Origin: Phycisphaerales bacterium
GTDB taxonomy: Bacteria > Planctomycetota > Phycisphaerae > Phycisphaerales > SM1A02
Direction of reading: 5' to 3'
Length of the DNA stretch: 64,000 bases
Assembly: GCA_029260575.1 (NCBI GenBank)
Contig: JAJDDB010000012.1
Coordinates: 1 to 64,000, forward strand
Shown here: positions 21,209 through 30,020 of the stretch, one piece after another
Position numbering within the stretch: the first letter of the stretch is position 1
Layout: each line of letters begins with the position of its first letter
The notes under the pieces: model-generated
The model's input: the letters and a program-made list of their open reading frames with translations, nothing else
What the model was told of the DNA's origin: nothing
Database searches by the model: none
Position numbers and translations under genes: made by a program

Positions 21209-21939
21209 CGCCGATCGGTTTCGGCGCGTTCAAGATTGGTCGAAATGTCGGCGTCAAGTATCCATGCGGGTACGACCTGCCGAGCGATTCCGAAGCAGAT
21301 CTCTTGCTGAACTGTGTACTCGACTGCGGAATCAACTACATCGACACCGCCCCGGCCTACGGCATCAGCGAGCAGCGCATCGGACGGTTTCTCAGCAGCC
21401 GAAACGATCAGTTCTTCGTGTCAACGAAAGTCGGCGAGACGTTTGAAGATGGACGCTCGACGTATGATTTTTCTGAATCTGCAGTGCGCAGCAGCCTCGA
21501 ACGAAGCCGCCAGCGCCTGCAACGCGATGTTCTGGACATTGTTTTCGTACATTCAGATGGACGTGACGAACAGATTCAGCGTGAAACGGATGTTGTAAAG
21601 GTGCTGCAGGAACTGCGTGACGCTGGGACAATCCGCGCAATAGGTTTTTCCGCCAAGACCGTTGAAGGCGCACACAGCGCAATGCTCTGGGCAGATGCTC
21701 TGATGCTTGAATACAACATTGATGAGCTGTCGCAGGAACAGGTGATGCAGCAGGCGCACGACAACGGCATCGGCGTTGTTGTCAAAAAAGGCCTTGCTTC
21801 AGGCCATCTCCCGGCTGATGAAGCTGTGCGATTCGTGCTCGCCGATGCTGCAGTGACGTCACTCGTCGTCGGCGGACTGAACATTGAACACCTGCGCGCC
21901 AATGTAACTGTAGCGCAGACGGTGTTGCACACAAACTAA
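21169..21939 (+). CDS. Aldo/keto reductase
   Basis: About 256 residues of the aldo/keto reductase superfamily. The catalytic tetrad can be placed: Asp and Tyr in NYIDTAPAYGISEQRIG, Lys in FFVSTKVGE and His in LDIVFVHSDG. The fold is a cytoplasmic NAD(P)H-dependent TIM barrel. The frame is open from 21121 with several GTG codons. I prefer GTG at 21169 (VDKRRLGQSAIELTPIGFG), with GGGAG about 11 bases before it; GTG 21121 or 21157 are alternatives. With any of these the start lies inside the upstream FAD oxidoreductase gene, about 40 bases for the chosen one. The substrate is unknown. Confidence 0.87.
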   Translation: MDKRRLGQSAIELTPIGFGAFKIGRNVGVKYPCGYDLPSDSEADLLLNCVLDCGINYIDTAPAYGISEQRIGRFLSSRNDQFFVSTKVGETFEDGRSTYDFSESAVRSSLERSRQRLQRDVLDIVFVHSDGRDEQIQRETDVVKVLQELRDAGTIRAIGFSAKTVEGAHSAMLWADALMLEYNIDELSQEQVMQQAHDNGIGVVVKKGLASGHLPADEAVRFVLADAAVTSLVVGGLNIEHLRANVTVAQTVLHTN

Positions 21940-21954
21940 CACACGCCTCGCATG

Positions 21955-21988
21955 GGCGGCAGATGGCGAATACGCAATTTCTGCCGCC
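21955..21988 (+). terminator. Hairpin after the aldo/keto reductase gene
   Basis: A perfect 9-bp inverted repeat, GGCGGCAGA and TCTGCCGCC, separated by 16 bases is followed by TGTTTGT. It begins 16 bases after the stop. The stem is strong but the T-tract is short, so termination is likely but not certain. Confidence 0.6.
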
Positions 21989-22059
21989 TGTTTGTCCGGA
22001 TCATGATCTGACCAGATTGCTTTTTGGCAGTTTTTCTGGTTGGCTCACCGGGCGCTTGT

Positions 22060-22088
22060 ATACTGCACGTGTCTGAGGGGACTTCCGA
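22060..22088 (+). promoter_or_regulatory. Candidate -10 element and ribosome binding site
   Basis: TATACT at about 22060 is followed by GAGGGG and then, seven bases later, the ATG at 22088. No well-spaced -35 is present (TTGGCT is 13 bases away). The arrangement is what makes the following short frame worth listing. Confidence 0.35.
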
Positions 22089-22289
22089 TGGGCATGATTG
22101 ATGTATTCAATCTGGTGAGAGCGAGAGAGAACGCTATGAAACGGCAATTGCACATTACGTGGGCGACCGCTTCGCTTTTTTTCCAATGCGAGCGCGTCAC
22201 TGCCGGGTTTTGAAGTGCCCAGAACCAGCGCACCGAGCAACGGATCGTTTCAGCACACGGGAGCCAATCAAACATTGATGCCGCAATAG
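22088..22289 (+). pseudogene. Small exported-protein frame interrupted at a T7 run
   Basis: From the ATG at 22088, or from an internal ATG at 22136 that gives MKRQLHITWATASLFF, the frame runs into a stop after 38 codons. If one T of the seven at 22176-22182 is removed, translation continues as SNASASLPGFEVPRTSAP and ends at a TAG at 22287-22289. The corrected N-terminus resembles a signal peptide with an ASA cleavage site. It may be a decayed gene, a phase-variable gene or a sequencing error. No homology recognised. Confidence 0.3.
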
Positions 22290-22569
22290 CTATCTGGGTG
22301 CTGTGTTCCCCTTGCAGGTTCCTCTGTTCGCATTGACTGTTGGTCGGCTCAACAGCGCTGATGGCGCGGTGGCAAGCGCGGGTCCGGCGGTGACTCGACC
22401 TGCTCGCGCCGCCACACGCGCAGTACACGGCGCGAACAGCGCGTGTGATGCGATCATCGGTCAGTGACACGCGGGGAACCTTCAAGGGCAACCGGGCAAA
22501 AGAACTGCACGCCGGATCGGGGCACGTGCGCAAGTCGCTTTCAAGAATCGATTTGGGGATTGTGGTGGC

Positions 22570-22588
22570 ACTCGCCATTTTGGCGAGT
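22570..22588. repeat. Inverted repeat with TCGCCA-TTT-TGGCGA core
   Basis: A 19-bp sequence, ACTCGCCATTTTGGCGAGT, is a near-perfect palindrome with a TTT centre. Its 15-bp core is the exact reverse complement of the second element at 22636-22650. An overlapping alternative hairpin pairs GGCACTCGC (22567-22575) with GCGAGTGCC (22595-22603), so the two folds exclude each other. It may be an operator, a REP-like element or part of a structured RNA. Confidence 0.7.
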
Positions 22589-22635
22589 TGTCGAGCGAGT
22601 GCCGGGCCATGCTTATGTGTGGGAATCGGCGTGAG

Positions 22636-22650
22636 TCGCCAAAATGGCGA
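22636..22650. repeat. Second inverted repeat, TCGCCA-AAA-TGGCGA
   Basis: The 15-bp sequence TCGCCAAAATGGCGA is itself an inverted repeat and is the reverse complement of the core at 22572-22586, about 50 bases away. Together the pair could form a larger cruciform or bind a dimeric protein twice. Confidence 0.65.
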
Positions 22651-22747
22651 TATGCCTGGCGCGCATGCGATACGAGCGAGGGCTTGGGAGAAGAATTCCC
22701 AGGGCTGCGGTTGGGTGACGATTGATTGTTGAAGCGCTGTAGTGTGC

Positions 22748-23674
22748 TCAACTCTCGCGCTTGGGGATTGTCAGCTTCATGCCGACTTTCAGGCGATCGG
22801 GATTACTGCCGATGGCGCTGCGGTTGGCATCGTAGATGCGTTTCCACGCGCTGCCTTCGCCGTAGACGTTCCAGGAGATCGTGCTGAGCGAGTCGCCGGA
22901 CTTGACCGTGTACGAACCGCCGCCGTTGCTCTGGGCCGGTGTTGTTATCGTGCGCACGGTGTTGCGCGGCGGCAGCTTGAGGAGTTGGCCGACCTTCAAC
23001 CGATTCGGATTGCGCAGGTCCGGATTGGCATCGACAATGAGATCCCATTTTTCGGGATCGCCGAACCAGTCTTCAGCAATGTAGACAAGCGTGTCGCCCG
23101 GCCGAACGCTGTACTTCGAATATCGAATCGGCGTGTTATCGACAGGAGCTGTCGCCGTTCGATTCAACTGGGGGTCCGTATCGAGGCGTCGAGTCGCAGC
23201 TGCGATGCGCAGATCGTTGACTGTTGCAGGAGCATTGGTCGTTGTTGTGATCGGCGTGTTGGCAGCCAGCGTGCGCTGCTGATAGTCAGCGGGCATCGGC
23301 GGACCGACGAAACCGTCATCAGGTGTGTCCTTGCCGCCATCGGAGACCGGTTGGAAGCCGGTGTACTGCTGCGGCGAACGCGGAGGCGTCCATGAGCGAA
23401 GTGTCTCATCGCGCCCAAGCGTGTCCTGCACGGTTGGTGGATTTTGCACCCGGTTGCGGCTGTTGCGCTGCTCGGTCTGTTCTGCTGCGGCATTGGCGGC
23501 GGGCAGTTCATTGCGGAATTCAACCGGTTGATCACCGTTAGCCGCCGGTGCTGTGTCTGCATCGCGCTGCACGGTTGGTTCGGCCGGCGGGGTCAATACG
23601 CCGTAGTACAGCACAATGCCGCCGATGAACAGCGCTGCTATTGCCAGAAAGATTTTCGTCCCTGCTGCCATCAC
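22748..23674 (-). CDS. Membrane-anchored protein with two LysM domains
   Basis: The 308 residues start with a membrane anchor (KIFLAIAALFIGGIVLYYGV). A Pro/Thr/Ala-rich linker of about 160 residues follows. Two LysM domains are at the C-terminus, near 188-236 (SVRPGDTLVYIAEDWFGDPE) and 253-305 (YTVKSGDSLSTISWNVYGEG). LysM binds peptidoglycan or related glycans, so the protein probably ties the inner membrane to the wall. It lies downstream of secDF but is separated from it by a strong terminator, so it likely has its own promoter. Two adjacent ATG codons are possible starts. Confidence 0.9.
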   Translation of the reverse strand: MMAAGTKIFLAIAALFIGGIVLYYGVLTPPAEPTVQRDADTAPAANGDQPVEFRNELPAANAAAEQTEQRNSRNRVQNPPTVQDTLGRDETLRSWTPPRSPQQYTGFQPVSDGGKDTPDDGFVGPPMPADYQQRTLAANTPITTTTNAPATVNDLRIAAATRRLDTDPQLNRTATAPVDNTPIRYSKYSVRPGDTLVYIAEDWFGDPEKWDLIVDANPDLRNPNRLKVGQLLKLPPRNTVRTITTPAQSNGGGSYTVKSGDSLSTISWNVYGEGSAWKRIYDANRSAIGSNPDRLKVGMKLTIPKRES

Positions 23675-23835
23675 GAAGGCCTCCGAGTGTGGAATGTCGC
23701 GGGGCAGGCACTGGCGCTCAAGCGGCTGACACCTTATCCGCAGTGTTGTGCGGCGAAACGACCCAACCCTGTGAGATTCATCGGCCCTGTCGAGCGCATA
23801 ACCGCAGCATTCCTGCGGGGCGGGTGTGGACGCTC

Positions 23836-23869
23836 AAAAGAAAACGGCCGGTCATTGTGTGACCGGCCG
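23836..23869 (-). terminator. Rho-independent terminator of the tgt-yajC-secDF operon
   Basis: A perfect 10-bp stem, CGGCCGGTCA and TGACCGGCCG, with a 5-base loop is followed on the minus strand by TTTTCTTTT. It lies about 27 bases beyond the secDF stop. Stem and T-tract are both strong. Confidence 0.92.
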
Positions 23870-23895
23870 CTCAAATATACGAAATGGTGCTTTGG

Positions 23896-26800
23896 TTACG
23901 GGGTTTCGGGCATCGGCTCGGTGGGGAGAGCTGCGGCGGATTCAGGTGCAGCGCCGTTACCGCGACGGACCACCAATGGAGCTGCGATCGCCACGGATGA
24001 GTATGTACCAACAACCAGGCCGATGAGCAGCGTATAGGCGAACGGCCGAATGCCGCTGCCGCCTTCGAAGTACATGATCGCGACCGCCATCAGTGTGGTG
24101 AACGAGGTCAGCAAAGTACGGCTGACTGTCTGGTTGATGGATCGATCGACGATCTCGGGCGATGCAGTCGGCCGCTTGCCGCGGTTTTCACGGATGCGGT
24201 CGAGGATGACGATCGTGTCGTTCAATGAGTAGCCGATGATCGTCAACAAAGCCGCTACGACACCGAGGTCGATGCGGAATTCTTCGATGAGCAGCGCATT
24301 GCCGAATGCGGTATTGCCGATGATTGCGGTCACCGCCAGCAGGCCCAGTGCGATCGACACGTCATGGCCGAGCGCGACGATTGCCGCCAATGAATAGCGG
24401 AACGAACCGAATCGTGCCCAGATGTACACAAGGATTCCGAGCAGGGTCAGGATGACCGCGACGGTGGCCTGAGCTTTGAGGGTCTGCGCAACGGCTGAGG
24501 AATAACTGCTGACCTGATCGAGACTGGTCGGCTGAGCGAGCGCAGTGGACACCAGAGCCCACTCCGGAGCGGCCAGGCGGTTGTACCAGACATCCGAATC
24601 AACGCGCAGCGAGCTGAGATTGGCATCACGGACGGTGATGACGAAGATGTCATACTTGGCCTGATCGCCAGAACCTTCCACGACATCAACGCCGTAGACC
24701 GCAAAATCTCTGCCGGCGTTGTCCTGGAAATCCGGCTGCGTTCGCAGATTCGCAATGCGGCGTTTGATGTCTTCAACGGTGGTCGGCGGAGTGACATCGT
24801 TGATAACCATGGCGACGCCGCCGCGATAGTCCGGCGAGCGCACGTTGAATGATGAAAGGCCGACAACCGAGCCAAGGTTATCCTGATCAATCGGGCGGAC
24901 AAACTGCGCAGCGTTTGTGATCTGCACGTTGCCATTGTTTTCCTGGGGCGCACCCTCAAAATCCAGCGGTGGAGCAATGTCGAGTTGATCGCCGAATTCC
25001 TGTACCAGCAGGTCAACCACGATACTGGTGATGTCGTCTTCTTCATCGATACCGGGCGGACTGGCAACTTTGATCTGGAATGAACTTGACTGAATGTCGC
25101 CATCGACGTTGTCTGCATCACCAACGGTGAGCACTGTTGCTTTTGCAAATTCAACGCGAACCTGGTCAGTGAGTTCGGCATCTTCAGCTGTTGAAGCGCC
25201 ATCAGCGAGTGACTGCACGCGATCGCGAACTTCAAGCAACGGCAGTTTGACCCGTTCGGTGCTATTCGGATCCTCCGGATTCAGTAGCACCGTGTTCATT
25301 GTTGCTGAGACGCCGCCACGGAGCTCGGTGTCAAGCATGTTGACGCCGCGCGAAGCGACGAGCGCGATCGAACCAACGACGAGAATGCCGCTGATCACCC
25401 AGAAGGCAGGCGCGAGCTTGGTCCACTTTATTTTTGGTTCCAGCGCCCTGTGGATCGCTGGGAACACAGTTGGAAGCATGGGGAGCTTGCGCATGCCGCC
25501 GAGTTCGACCGCGAGTGTGAAGATCTGCCGGGTCATAAAGAGCGCTGTGAACAGCGTGGCGCAGATGCCGATAGCAAGTGTGATCGCAAAGCCCTTGACC
25601 TCAGTCGTAGCGGTCTTGGCCAGTACGAAACAAACGATCAGGTTCGTGATGTTGCCGTCGATAATTGTGCTGAGTGCTTTGGCGTATCCTTGGCGCACCG
25701 CACTCTTGAGATCGTATTCACCACTGAACAGTTCTTCGCGAATGCGCTCATATATCAGGACGTTGGCATCGACTGCCATACCGATCGTGAGCACGATGCC
25801 AGCAAGTCCCGGCAGGGTAAACGTGCCGTCGATCCATGCCATGAATCCGAAGATGATCAGACCGTTTGCAGCGAGCGCGAGATCCGCAACGAAGCCGGCA
25901 AAGAAGTAGTACAGCACCATGAAGATGGCGACTGCGATGATTGCGATGATGAACGCTTCACGGCCGCGTTTGAGGTTGTCCTGACCGAGCGACGGGCCGA
26001 GTGTAATCTCGGCGATTGGATCGGGGCTGAGCCTGGCAGAGAGCGCACCTGCGGCGAGGACTCGAATCAGATAGCTGATGTCCGCATCGGAAAACTGGCC
26101 TTGAATGACACCCTGATTGCCGATCGCGCTGTTGAGGTTGGGCGCGGAATAAACCCGGCCGTCGAGCATGATTGCCATCGGCTGATTGACGTGCGGGCCG
26201 GTGAGACGGCTCATGAGCTGGCCGCCGACAGCGTCAAGTCTGAACGACACAGCGGGACGGCCGAAGTCGTCGCGTGTTCTGCCGGCTCGTTCGATGGACC
26301 ATTCACGGTCACCGCCGTGGGTCATCTTCTTGCCTTCGACATCGAAGACGAGCATGTAGTAGACGCCGTCGCGCACCGAAGCGACGAAATCGCGCTGGGC
26401 AAAGAACGCTTCGGGATTGGCTTCGAGAATCAGGAGTTGTTCAGGCGTTGAATACCACTGCTTGAGGTCGTGAATCGGGAACCAGCGCGCAATCGGACTG
26501 GTTGTGTTCTGCGGACCGACTTCATTCAACTCCTGCCTGAGAGTTGTGATGTCCACACCTTCATCTGCAGCGGAGGTGTTGGAAACCGTAATGCGGAATT
26601 CCAACACGCCTGCACCGCGCATCAATCGCTTGAGGTCTTCAGGGTCGTCGAGACCTGTGCGATTCTCTTGATAGGTATCGAATTTTTCGATCAGGTCATC
26701 GAGTTCGTCAGAAAGCTCGGGAAATTCGCTGGTGATCTGGTTGACAGCTTCCTGGCGGATACTGGGTGAGGTTTTGAATTCGCCGGTTGTTTCATCGATG

Positions 26801-27480
26801 ATCTTTTCGCCTGTGGCGTCCTTGACGACGCGCGGCTGCGTGTCAAGCGTCAACATTCGCCGTACACGCACTTCATCGAGGCTCAGCCGAAGCACTTCTG
26901 TGCGCAGCCGTTCATACTCCGCATCGAGGTTTGCGAGATCCTGCTCAAGGGCGAACACGGCCTGTTCGTCTGTCTCGCCGGCGTTTGCAGCGTCCAGCGC
27001 TGCTTCCTTGTCAAGAATCTCGTTCCACGTTCGTTGCAGATCACGCACATTAGCGCAGCGGGGTGATTCTTCATCGATGCAGAATTGTTCCGGCGCGGTG
27101 CCGGCTCGGATTGCGGTGTCCAGGTCTCCGGGATTGATCTCAGCATCTTCCAGCACTTGCTTGAGAGCTGTTTCGAACAGGTCGCGCAGCGCTATGACAT
27201 TCTCGTTGGGCAGCGGCATCACGACTTCGATGCGATTCGAGCCCAACGGCTGCATGGAGATATCCAGCACGCCGCTGGGGTTCACGCGATCCTTGAGCGT
27301 GTTGATGACCTGCAGCAGCACATCATCGGACTGTGTGCCTTCGGGAATATTGACCGAATAGATCAGGCTGACGCCGCCCTGCAAGTCTTTGCCGAGACGG
27401 ATCGGCTTGTAGTACAGCCCCAACCCGCAGAATCCGAGCACAATAAATACGAGAAGGACTTTCCAAACGATGTTCTGCAT
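23896..27480 (-). CDS. secDF: Protein translocase subunit SecDF (SecD-SecF fusion)
   Basis: The 1194 residues contain both halves. The SecD half begins with a membrane helix and the signature RLGKDLQGGVSLIYSV, has its ARLSPDPIAEITLGPSLGQD region near 480-505, and then five membrane helices including GMAVDANVLIYERIREEL. The SecF half begins with a helix near 692 and DTELRGGVSA near 717, and ends with a second helix set including YSLNDTIVILDRIRENRGKR. SecDF uses proton motive force to help complete Sec export. A charged, probably coiled stretch lies at about 110-290, so the SecD periplasmic part is larger than in E. coli. It follows yajC and tgt as in many bacteria. Confidence 0.95.
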   Translation of the reverse strand: MQNIVWKVLLVFIVLGFCGLGLYYKPIRLGKDLQGGVSLIYSVNIPEGTQSDDVLLQVINTLKDRVNPSGVLDISMQPLGSNRIEVVMPLPNENVIALRDLFETALKQVLEDAEINPGDLDTAIRAGTAPEQFCIDEESPRCANVRDLQRTWNEILDKEAALDAANAGETDEQAVFALEQDLANLDAEYERLRTEVLRLSLDEVRVRRMLTLDTQPRVVKDATGEKIIDETTGEFKTSPSIRQEAVNQITSEFPELSDELDDLIEKFDTYQENRTGLDDPEDLKRLMRGAGVLEFRITVSNTSAADEGVDITTLRQELNEVGPQNTTSPIARWFPIHDLKQWYSTPEQLLILEANPEAFFAQRDFVASVRDGVYYMLVFDVEGKKMTHGGDREWSIERAGRTRDDFGRPAVSFRLDAVGGQLMSRLTGPHVNQPMAIMLDGRVYSAPNLNSAIGNQGVIQGQFSDADISYLIRVLAAGALSARLSPDPIAEITLGPSLGQDNLKRGREAFIIAIIAVAIFMVLYYFFAGFVADLALAANGLIIFGFMAWIDGTFTLPGLAGIVLTIGMAVDANVLIYERIREELFSGEYDLKSAVRQGYAKALSTIIDGNITNLIVCFVLAKTATTEVKGFAITLAIGICATLFTALFMTRQIFTLAVELGGMRKLPMLPTVFPAIHRALEPKIKWTKLAPAFWVISGILVVGSIALVASRGVNMLDTELRGGVSATMNTVLLNPEDPNSTERVKLPLLEVRDRVQSLADGASTAEDAELTDQVRVEFAKATVLTVGDADNVDGDIQSSSFQIKVASPPGIDEEDDITSIVVDLLVQEFGDQLDIAPPLDFEGAPQENNGNVQITNAAQFVRPIDQDNLGSVVGLSSFNVRSPDYRGGVAMVINDVTPPTTVEDIKRRIANLRTQPDFQDNAGRDFAVYGVDVVEGSGDQAKYDIFVITVRDANLSSLRVDSDVWYNRLAAPEWALVSTALAQPTSLDQVSSYSSAVAQTLKAQATVAVILTLLGILVYIWARFGSFRYSLAAIVALGHDVSIALGLLAVTAIIGNTAFGNALLIEEFRIDLGVVAALLTIIGYSLNDTIVILDRIRENRGKRPTASPEIVDRSINQTVSRTLLTSFTTLMAVAIMYFEGGSGIRPFAYTLLIGLVVGTYSSVAIAAPLVVRRGNGAAPESAAALPTEPMPETP

Positions 27481-27554
27481 CGGTCGTTTCTTTCATCGGT
27501 GCGTGCGTGATGGCGTCGGGACTTCCTGTCCGAGCTGTGCAGGCCGCTGGAGCA

Positions 27555-28010
27555 TCATGTGTTGTTATCTAGGGTAACTGGTTCGGCTGGTACGCCGCCA
27601 TCGGTCAAGACCTGCTGCACGGCCGAACGCGCAAAGGTGATCCGCGTGTTGGACGATTCATCGACTTTCAACACGACCTGATCACTCTTGACTTCGACGA
27701 CCGAACCGACAACGCCGCCGATCGTTTGCACCTTGTCGTGCTTGGAGATCGCACTGAGCATTGCAGCTCTGCGTTTCTTTTCCTTGCGCTGTCCGAAGAC
27801 GGAAAAGAGAATCATCGCCACGAGGACGACGACAATGATCAGCATGAACTGGCCGCCGAACGGGTTGCCGGCCGGGGCTGTACCCGCACCACCGGTTGTT
27901 CCCGCAGGCGCACCATCAGCGCCGGTGGTTGTGTTGGCAGGCTCGCCGGGCAATGCCGGGCCGGTGCCGGCCTTAGCGAAAAACAGAAGACATGTTTCCA
28001 CGTCATACAT
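27555..28010 (-). CDS. yajC: Preprotein translocase subunit YajC
   Basis: The 151 residues have one membrane helix (MLIIVVVLVAMILFSVFG) followed by the YajC signature QRKEKKRRAAMLSAISKHDK and VQTIGGVVGSVVEVK. The region before the helix is longer than in E. coli and rich in Gly, Ala and Thr. YajC associates with SecDF in the inner membrane; its exact role is unsettled. It sits between tgt and secDF on the same strand. Confidence 0.93.
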   Translation of the reverse strand: MYDVETCLLFFAKAGTGPALPGEPANTTTGADGAPAGTTGGAGTAPAGNPFGGQFMLIIVVVLVAMILFSVFGQRKEKKRRAAMLSAISKHDKVQTIGGVVGSVVEVKSDQVVLKVDESSNTRITFARSAVQQVLTDGGVPAEPVTLDNNT

Positions 28011-28040
28011 GGATAATTCTCACAATCTGGGTTCGTTCGG

Positions 28041-29285
28041 TCACGTAATCTGTTCCGAGGACCGAGCCGCCGATTCCACGCCGGTCGAGACATCCCCGGT
28101 TTCCGGGCCTTGAAGCACCGGCCAGGACCGTTCGAGCAAAGACCACGCATCTTCGCGAATCGCCTGACGAATGTCCAGCAGCAGGCGCTGCTCGTGCCTC
28201 ATGTTATGAATAGACACCAGAATCGGTCCCAACATCTCGCTGGCAGCAAAAAGATGCCGGAGATATGCCCGGCTGAACCCGCCCCGGCAGGCCTCGCAGT
28301 CACAATCCGCCTCAATGACCGCATCATCTTCAGCAAACCGGGCGTTTCGCAGCCGCAATACGCCGGATCGCGTAAATGCCTGTGCATTACGGCCGTTGCG
28401 GGTCGGAAGCACACAGTCAAACATGTCCACCCCGGCCCGAACTGCCATGACGATGTCCCGCTCGTACCCGACGCCCATCAGGTAGCGGGGCTTTTCCGCA
28501 GGCAGCAGCGGCGCGGTGAACTCCACCACCTGACGAATCTGCTCGGTCCCCTCGCCCACTGCCACACCCCCGATTGCGTAGCCGGGCAGATCGATGCCGC
28601 AGACTTGCTCGGCAGAGCGCCTGCGGAGATCCCTATCCAGCCCGCCCTGAACGATGCCGAACAGTGCCTGTTCATCAGGCCGGGCGTGAGCAGCCTTGCA
28701 CCGCTCCAACCAGCGAATCGTCCGCTCAGTGGCATCTTCGACACGCGCCCGATATTCCGCAGAGCAAAGCTCACCCTTACCGGAGGCATCGCTGCCATCC
28801 GCAGCTTTCGTCGCAGCGACTTCGGCCGGCGGACAATCATCAAATGCCATGATGATGTCAGCACCAAGATTATTCTGTACTTCAATGGAACGCTCGGGCG
28901 TGAGGCGAATCTTTGAGCCGTCGATGATTGACTTGAACGTAACGCCGTCCTCATCAATCGAATTGATATCCGCCATGGAGAACGCCTGATACCCGCCTGA
29001 GTCTGTAAGGATCGGTCCGTTCCACCGCATGAACGCATGCGCGCCACCGCGCCGCGCGACAAGATCGTCACCCGGCCGAAGCATCAGGTGATAGGCATTG
29101 TTGAGAATGATCTGGCTTCCGGTGCCTTCGATCTGCTGCGGCGTAAGGCCCTTAATCGTGCCTTTGGTTCCAACGGGCATGAATGCGGGTGTATCGAACC
29201 CGCCGTGCGGCGTTTCCACGCGCCCGACGCGGGCGTGGGTGGTCTTGCACTCATGCGAGATCGTGAATGACAACGGCTGCGGCAT
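28041..29285 (-). CDS. tgt: tRNA-guanine(34) transglycosylase
   Basis: About 414 residues. DSGGYQAFSMA carries the substrate-binding Asp, and MFDCVLPTRNGRNAQAFTRSG carries the catalytic Asp and conserved recognition residues. The zinc site is CDCEACRGGFSRAYLRHLF with a later His in LVSIHNMRHE. Tgt exchanges guanine 34 for preQ1 in GUN-anticodon tRNAs during queuosine synthesis. The frame extends to 29327, but the ATG at 29285 gives the standard MPQPLSFTISHE start. It heads the yajC-secDF run. No preQ1 synthesis or queA gene is in the window. A possible downstream Q-modifying glycosyltransferase is at 56-57 kb. Confidence 0.96.
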   Translation of the reverse strand: MPQPLSFTISHECKTTHARVGRVETPHGGFDTPAFMPVGTKGTIKGLTPQQIEGTGSQIILNNAYHLMLRPGDDLVARRGGAHAFMRWNGPILTDSGGYQAFSMADINSIDEDGVTFKSIIDGSKIRLTPERSIEVQNNLGADIIMAFDDCPPAEVAATKAADGSDASGKGELCSAEYRARVEDATERTIRWLERCKAAHARPDEQALFGIVQGGLDRDLRRRSAEQVCGIDLPGYAIGGVAVGEGTEQIRQVVEFTAPLLPAEKPRYLMGVGYERDIVMAVRAGVDMFDCVLPTRNGRNAQAFTRSGVLRLRNARFAEDDAVIEADCDCEACRGGFSRAYLRHLFAASEMLGPILVSIHNMRHEQRLLLDIRQAIREDAWSLLERSWPVLQGPETGDVSTGVESAARSSEQIT

Positions 29286-29396
29286 GGAAATGAATTTAGC
29301 CTCGTGCCACAGACATGTCATATCCACGTACTATTTTTTCGCAGGAATAGACGCGTCAATGGTATGCTCCACCCACATTTTAGACAGGGGGCTTTC

Positions 29397-30020
29397 ATGA
29401 TCATCTTCGGCACGCGCGGTGTGACGTATACCAAGCAGCAAGGCGAATTTCACTGTCCGCAATGCAACGGACCGAATCCCTACCGACAGAAACGCGTTCG
29501 GCGGTTCTTCACGCTGTACTTCATACCCGTGATTCCGATGGACCTGCTCGGCGAATATGTCGAATGTCCGACATGCAGAGGCACGTACAACCCCGGCGTG
29601 CTGGAATGGGATCCGAGTGCAGCCGCTTCGGAATTCGAAGCGGAATTTCATCGCGGACTGAAGCGTGTGATGATCGAAATGCTGCTTGCTGACGGCGTGG
29701 TTGATGACAATGAAGTCTCTGTTGCATGCGGTCTGTATAAAGATGTCGCAGGTCACGAGATTTCCGACGCTGACTTTCGCAGCGAGATTGAAACCGCACA
29801 GACAGACGGCCAGAATGTCACCGAATACCTTGCATCGCTCGCACCAGTACTTAATGATCAGGGCAAGGAACTGGTGATGAAGGGCGCACTACTGATCTCT
29901 GCAGCAGATGGCGAATTTCAACCCGAAGAACAACGACTTGTTGCTGAGTGGGCGGCAGCGCTTGGGATAAGCAAGGCCCATCTGAACGGGATCATCGGTG
30001 AGTGTGTCCCGGCCAATTAA
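29397..30020 (+). CDS. Zinc-ribbon and TerB-like protein
   Basis: About 207 residues. Near the N-terminus a zinc ribbon is formed by FHCPQCNGP and YVECPTCRGTY. The C-terminal 130 residues resemble a TerB-like helical domain (MIEMLLADGVVDDNEVSVAC and LLISAADGEFQPEEQRLVAE), with acidic loops that may bind metal. AGGGGG seven bases before the ATG at 29397 supports this start. The N-terminal part (MIIFGTRGVTYTKQQGEFHC) is seen in small planctomycete and proteobacterial zinc-ribbon proteins. Function unknown. Its stop overlaps the next gene by 23 bases. Confidence 0.82.
   Translation: MIIFGTRGVTYTKQQGEFHCPQCNGPNPYRQKRVRRFFTLYFIPVIPMDLLGEYVECPTCRGTYNPGVLEWDPSAAASEFEAEFHRGLKRVMIEMLLADGVVDDNEVSVACGLYKDVAGHEISDADFRSEIETAQTDGQNVTEYLASLAPVLNDQGKELVMKGALLISAADGEFQPEEQRLVAEWAAALGISKAHLNGIIGECVPAN

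Larger units (their letters stand above)
21989..22747. other. Gene-poor, inverted-repeat-rich region
   Basis: About 760 bases without a convincing gene. It contains a plus-strand TATACT with a downstream GAGGGG and ATG leading to a broken short frame (22088-22289). It also holds a GC-rich stretch near 22360-22440 with several CGCGC palindromic fragments, two inverted TCGCCA repeats (22570-22650) and a small hairpin TGGGA/TCCCA at about 22684-22702. The longest open frame on the minus strand (22045-22578) is rich in Arg, Cys and Ser and has no recognisable domain; I do not call it. This may be decayed gene material or a structured RNA. Confidence 0.5.

Noticed and set aside
22045-22578. Minus-strand open frame of 177 codons in the gene-poor region
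   Set aside because: The translation is rich in Arg, Ser and Cys with no domain or signal peptide, and the plus strand holds a better start signal. Considered chance.
25450-26451. Plus-strand frame of 333 codons opposite secDF
   Set aside because: It has a charged, repetitive antisense composition, no domain and no ribosome binding site; secDF on the other strand is certain.
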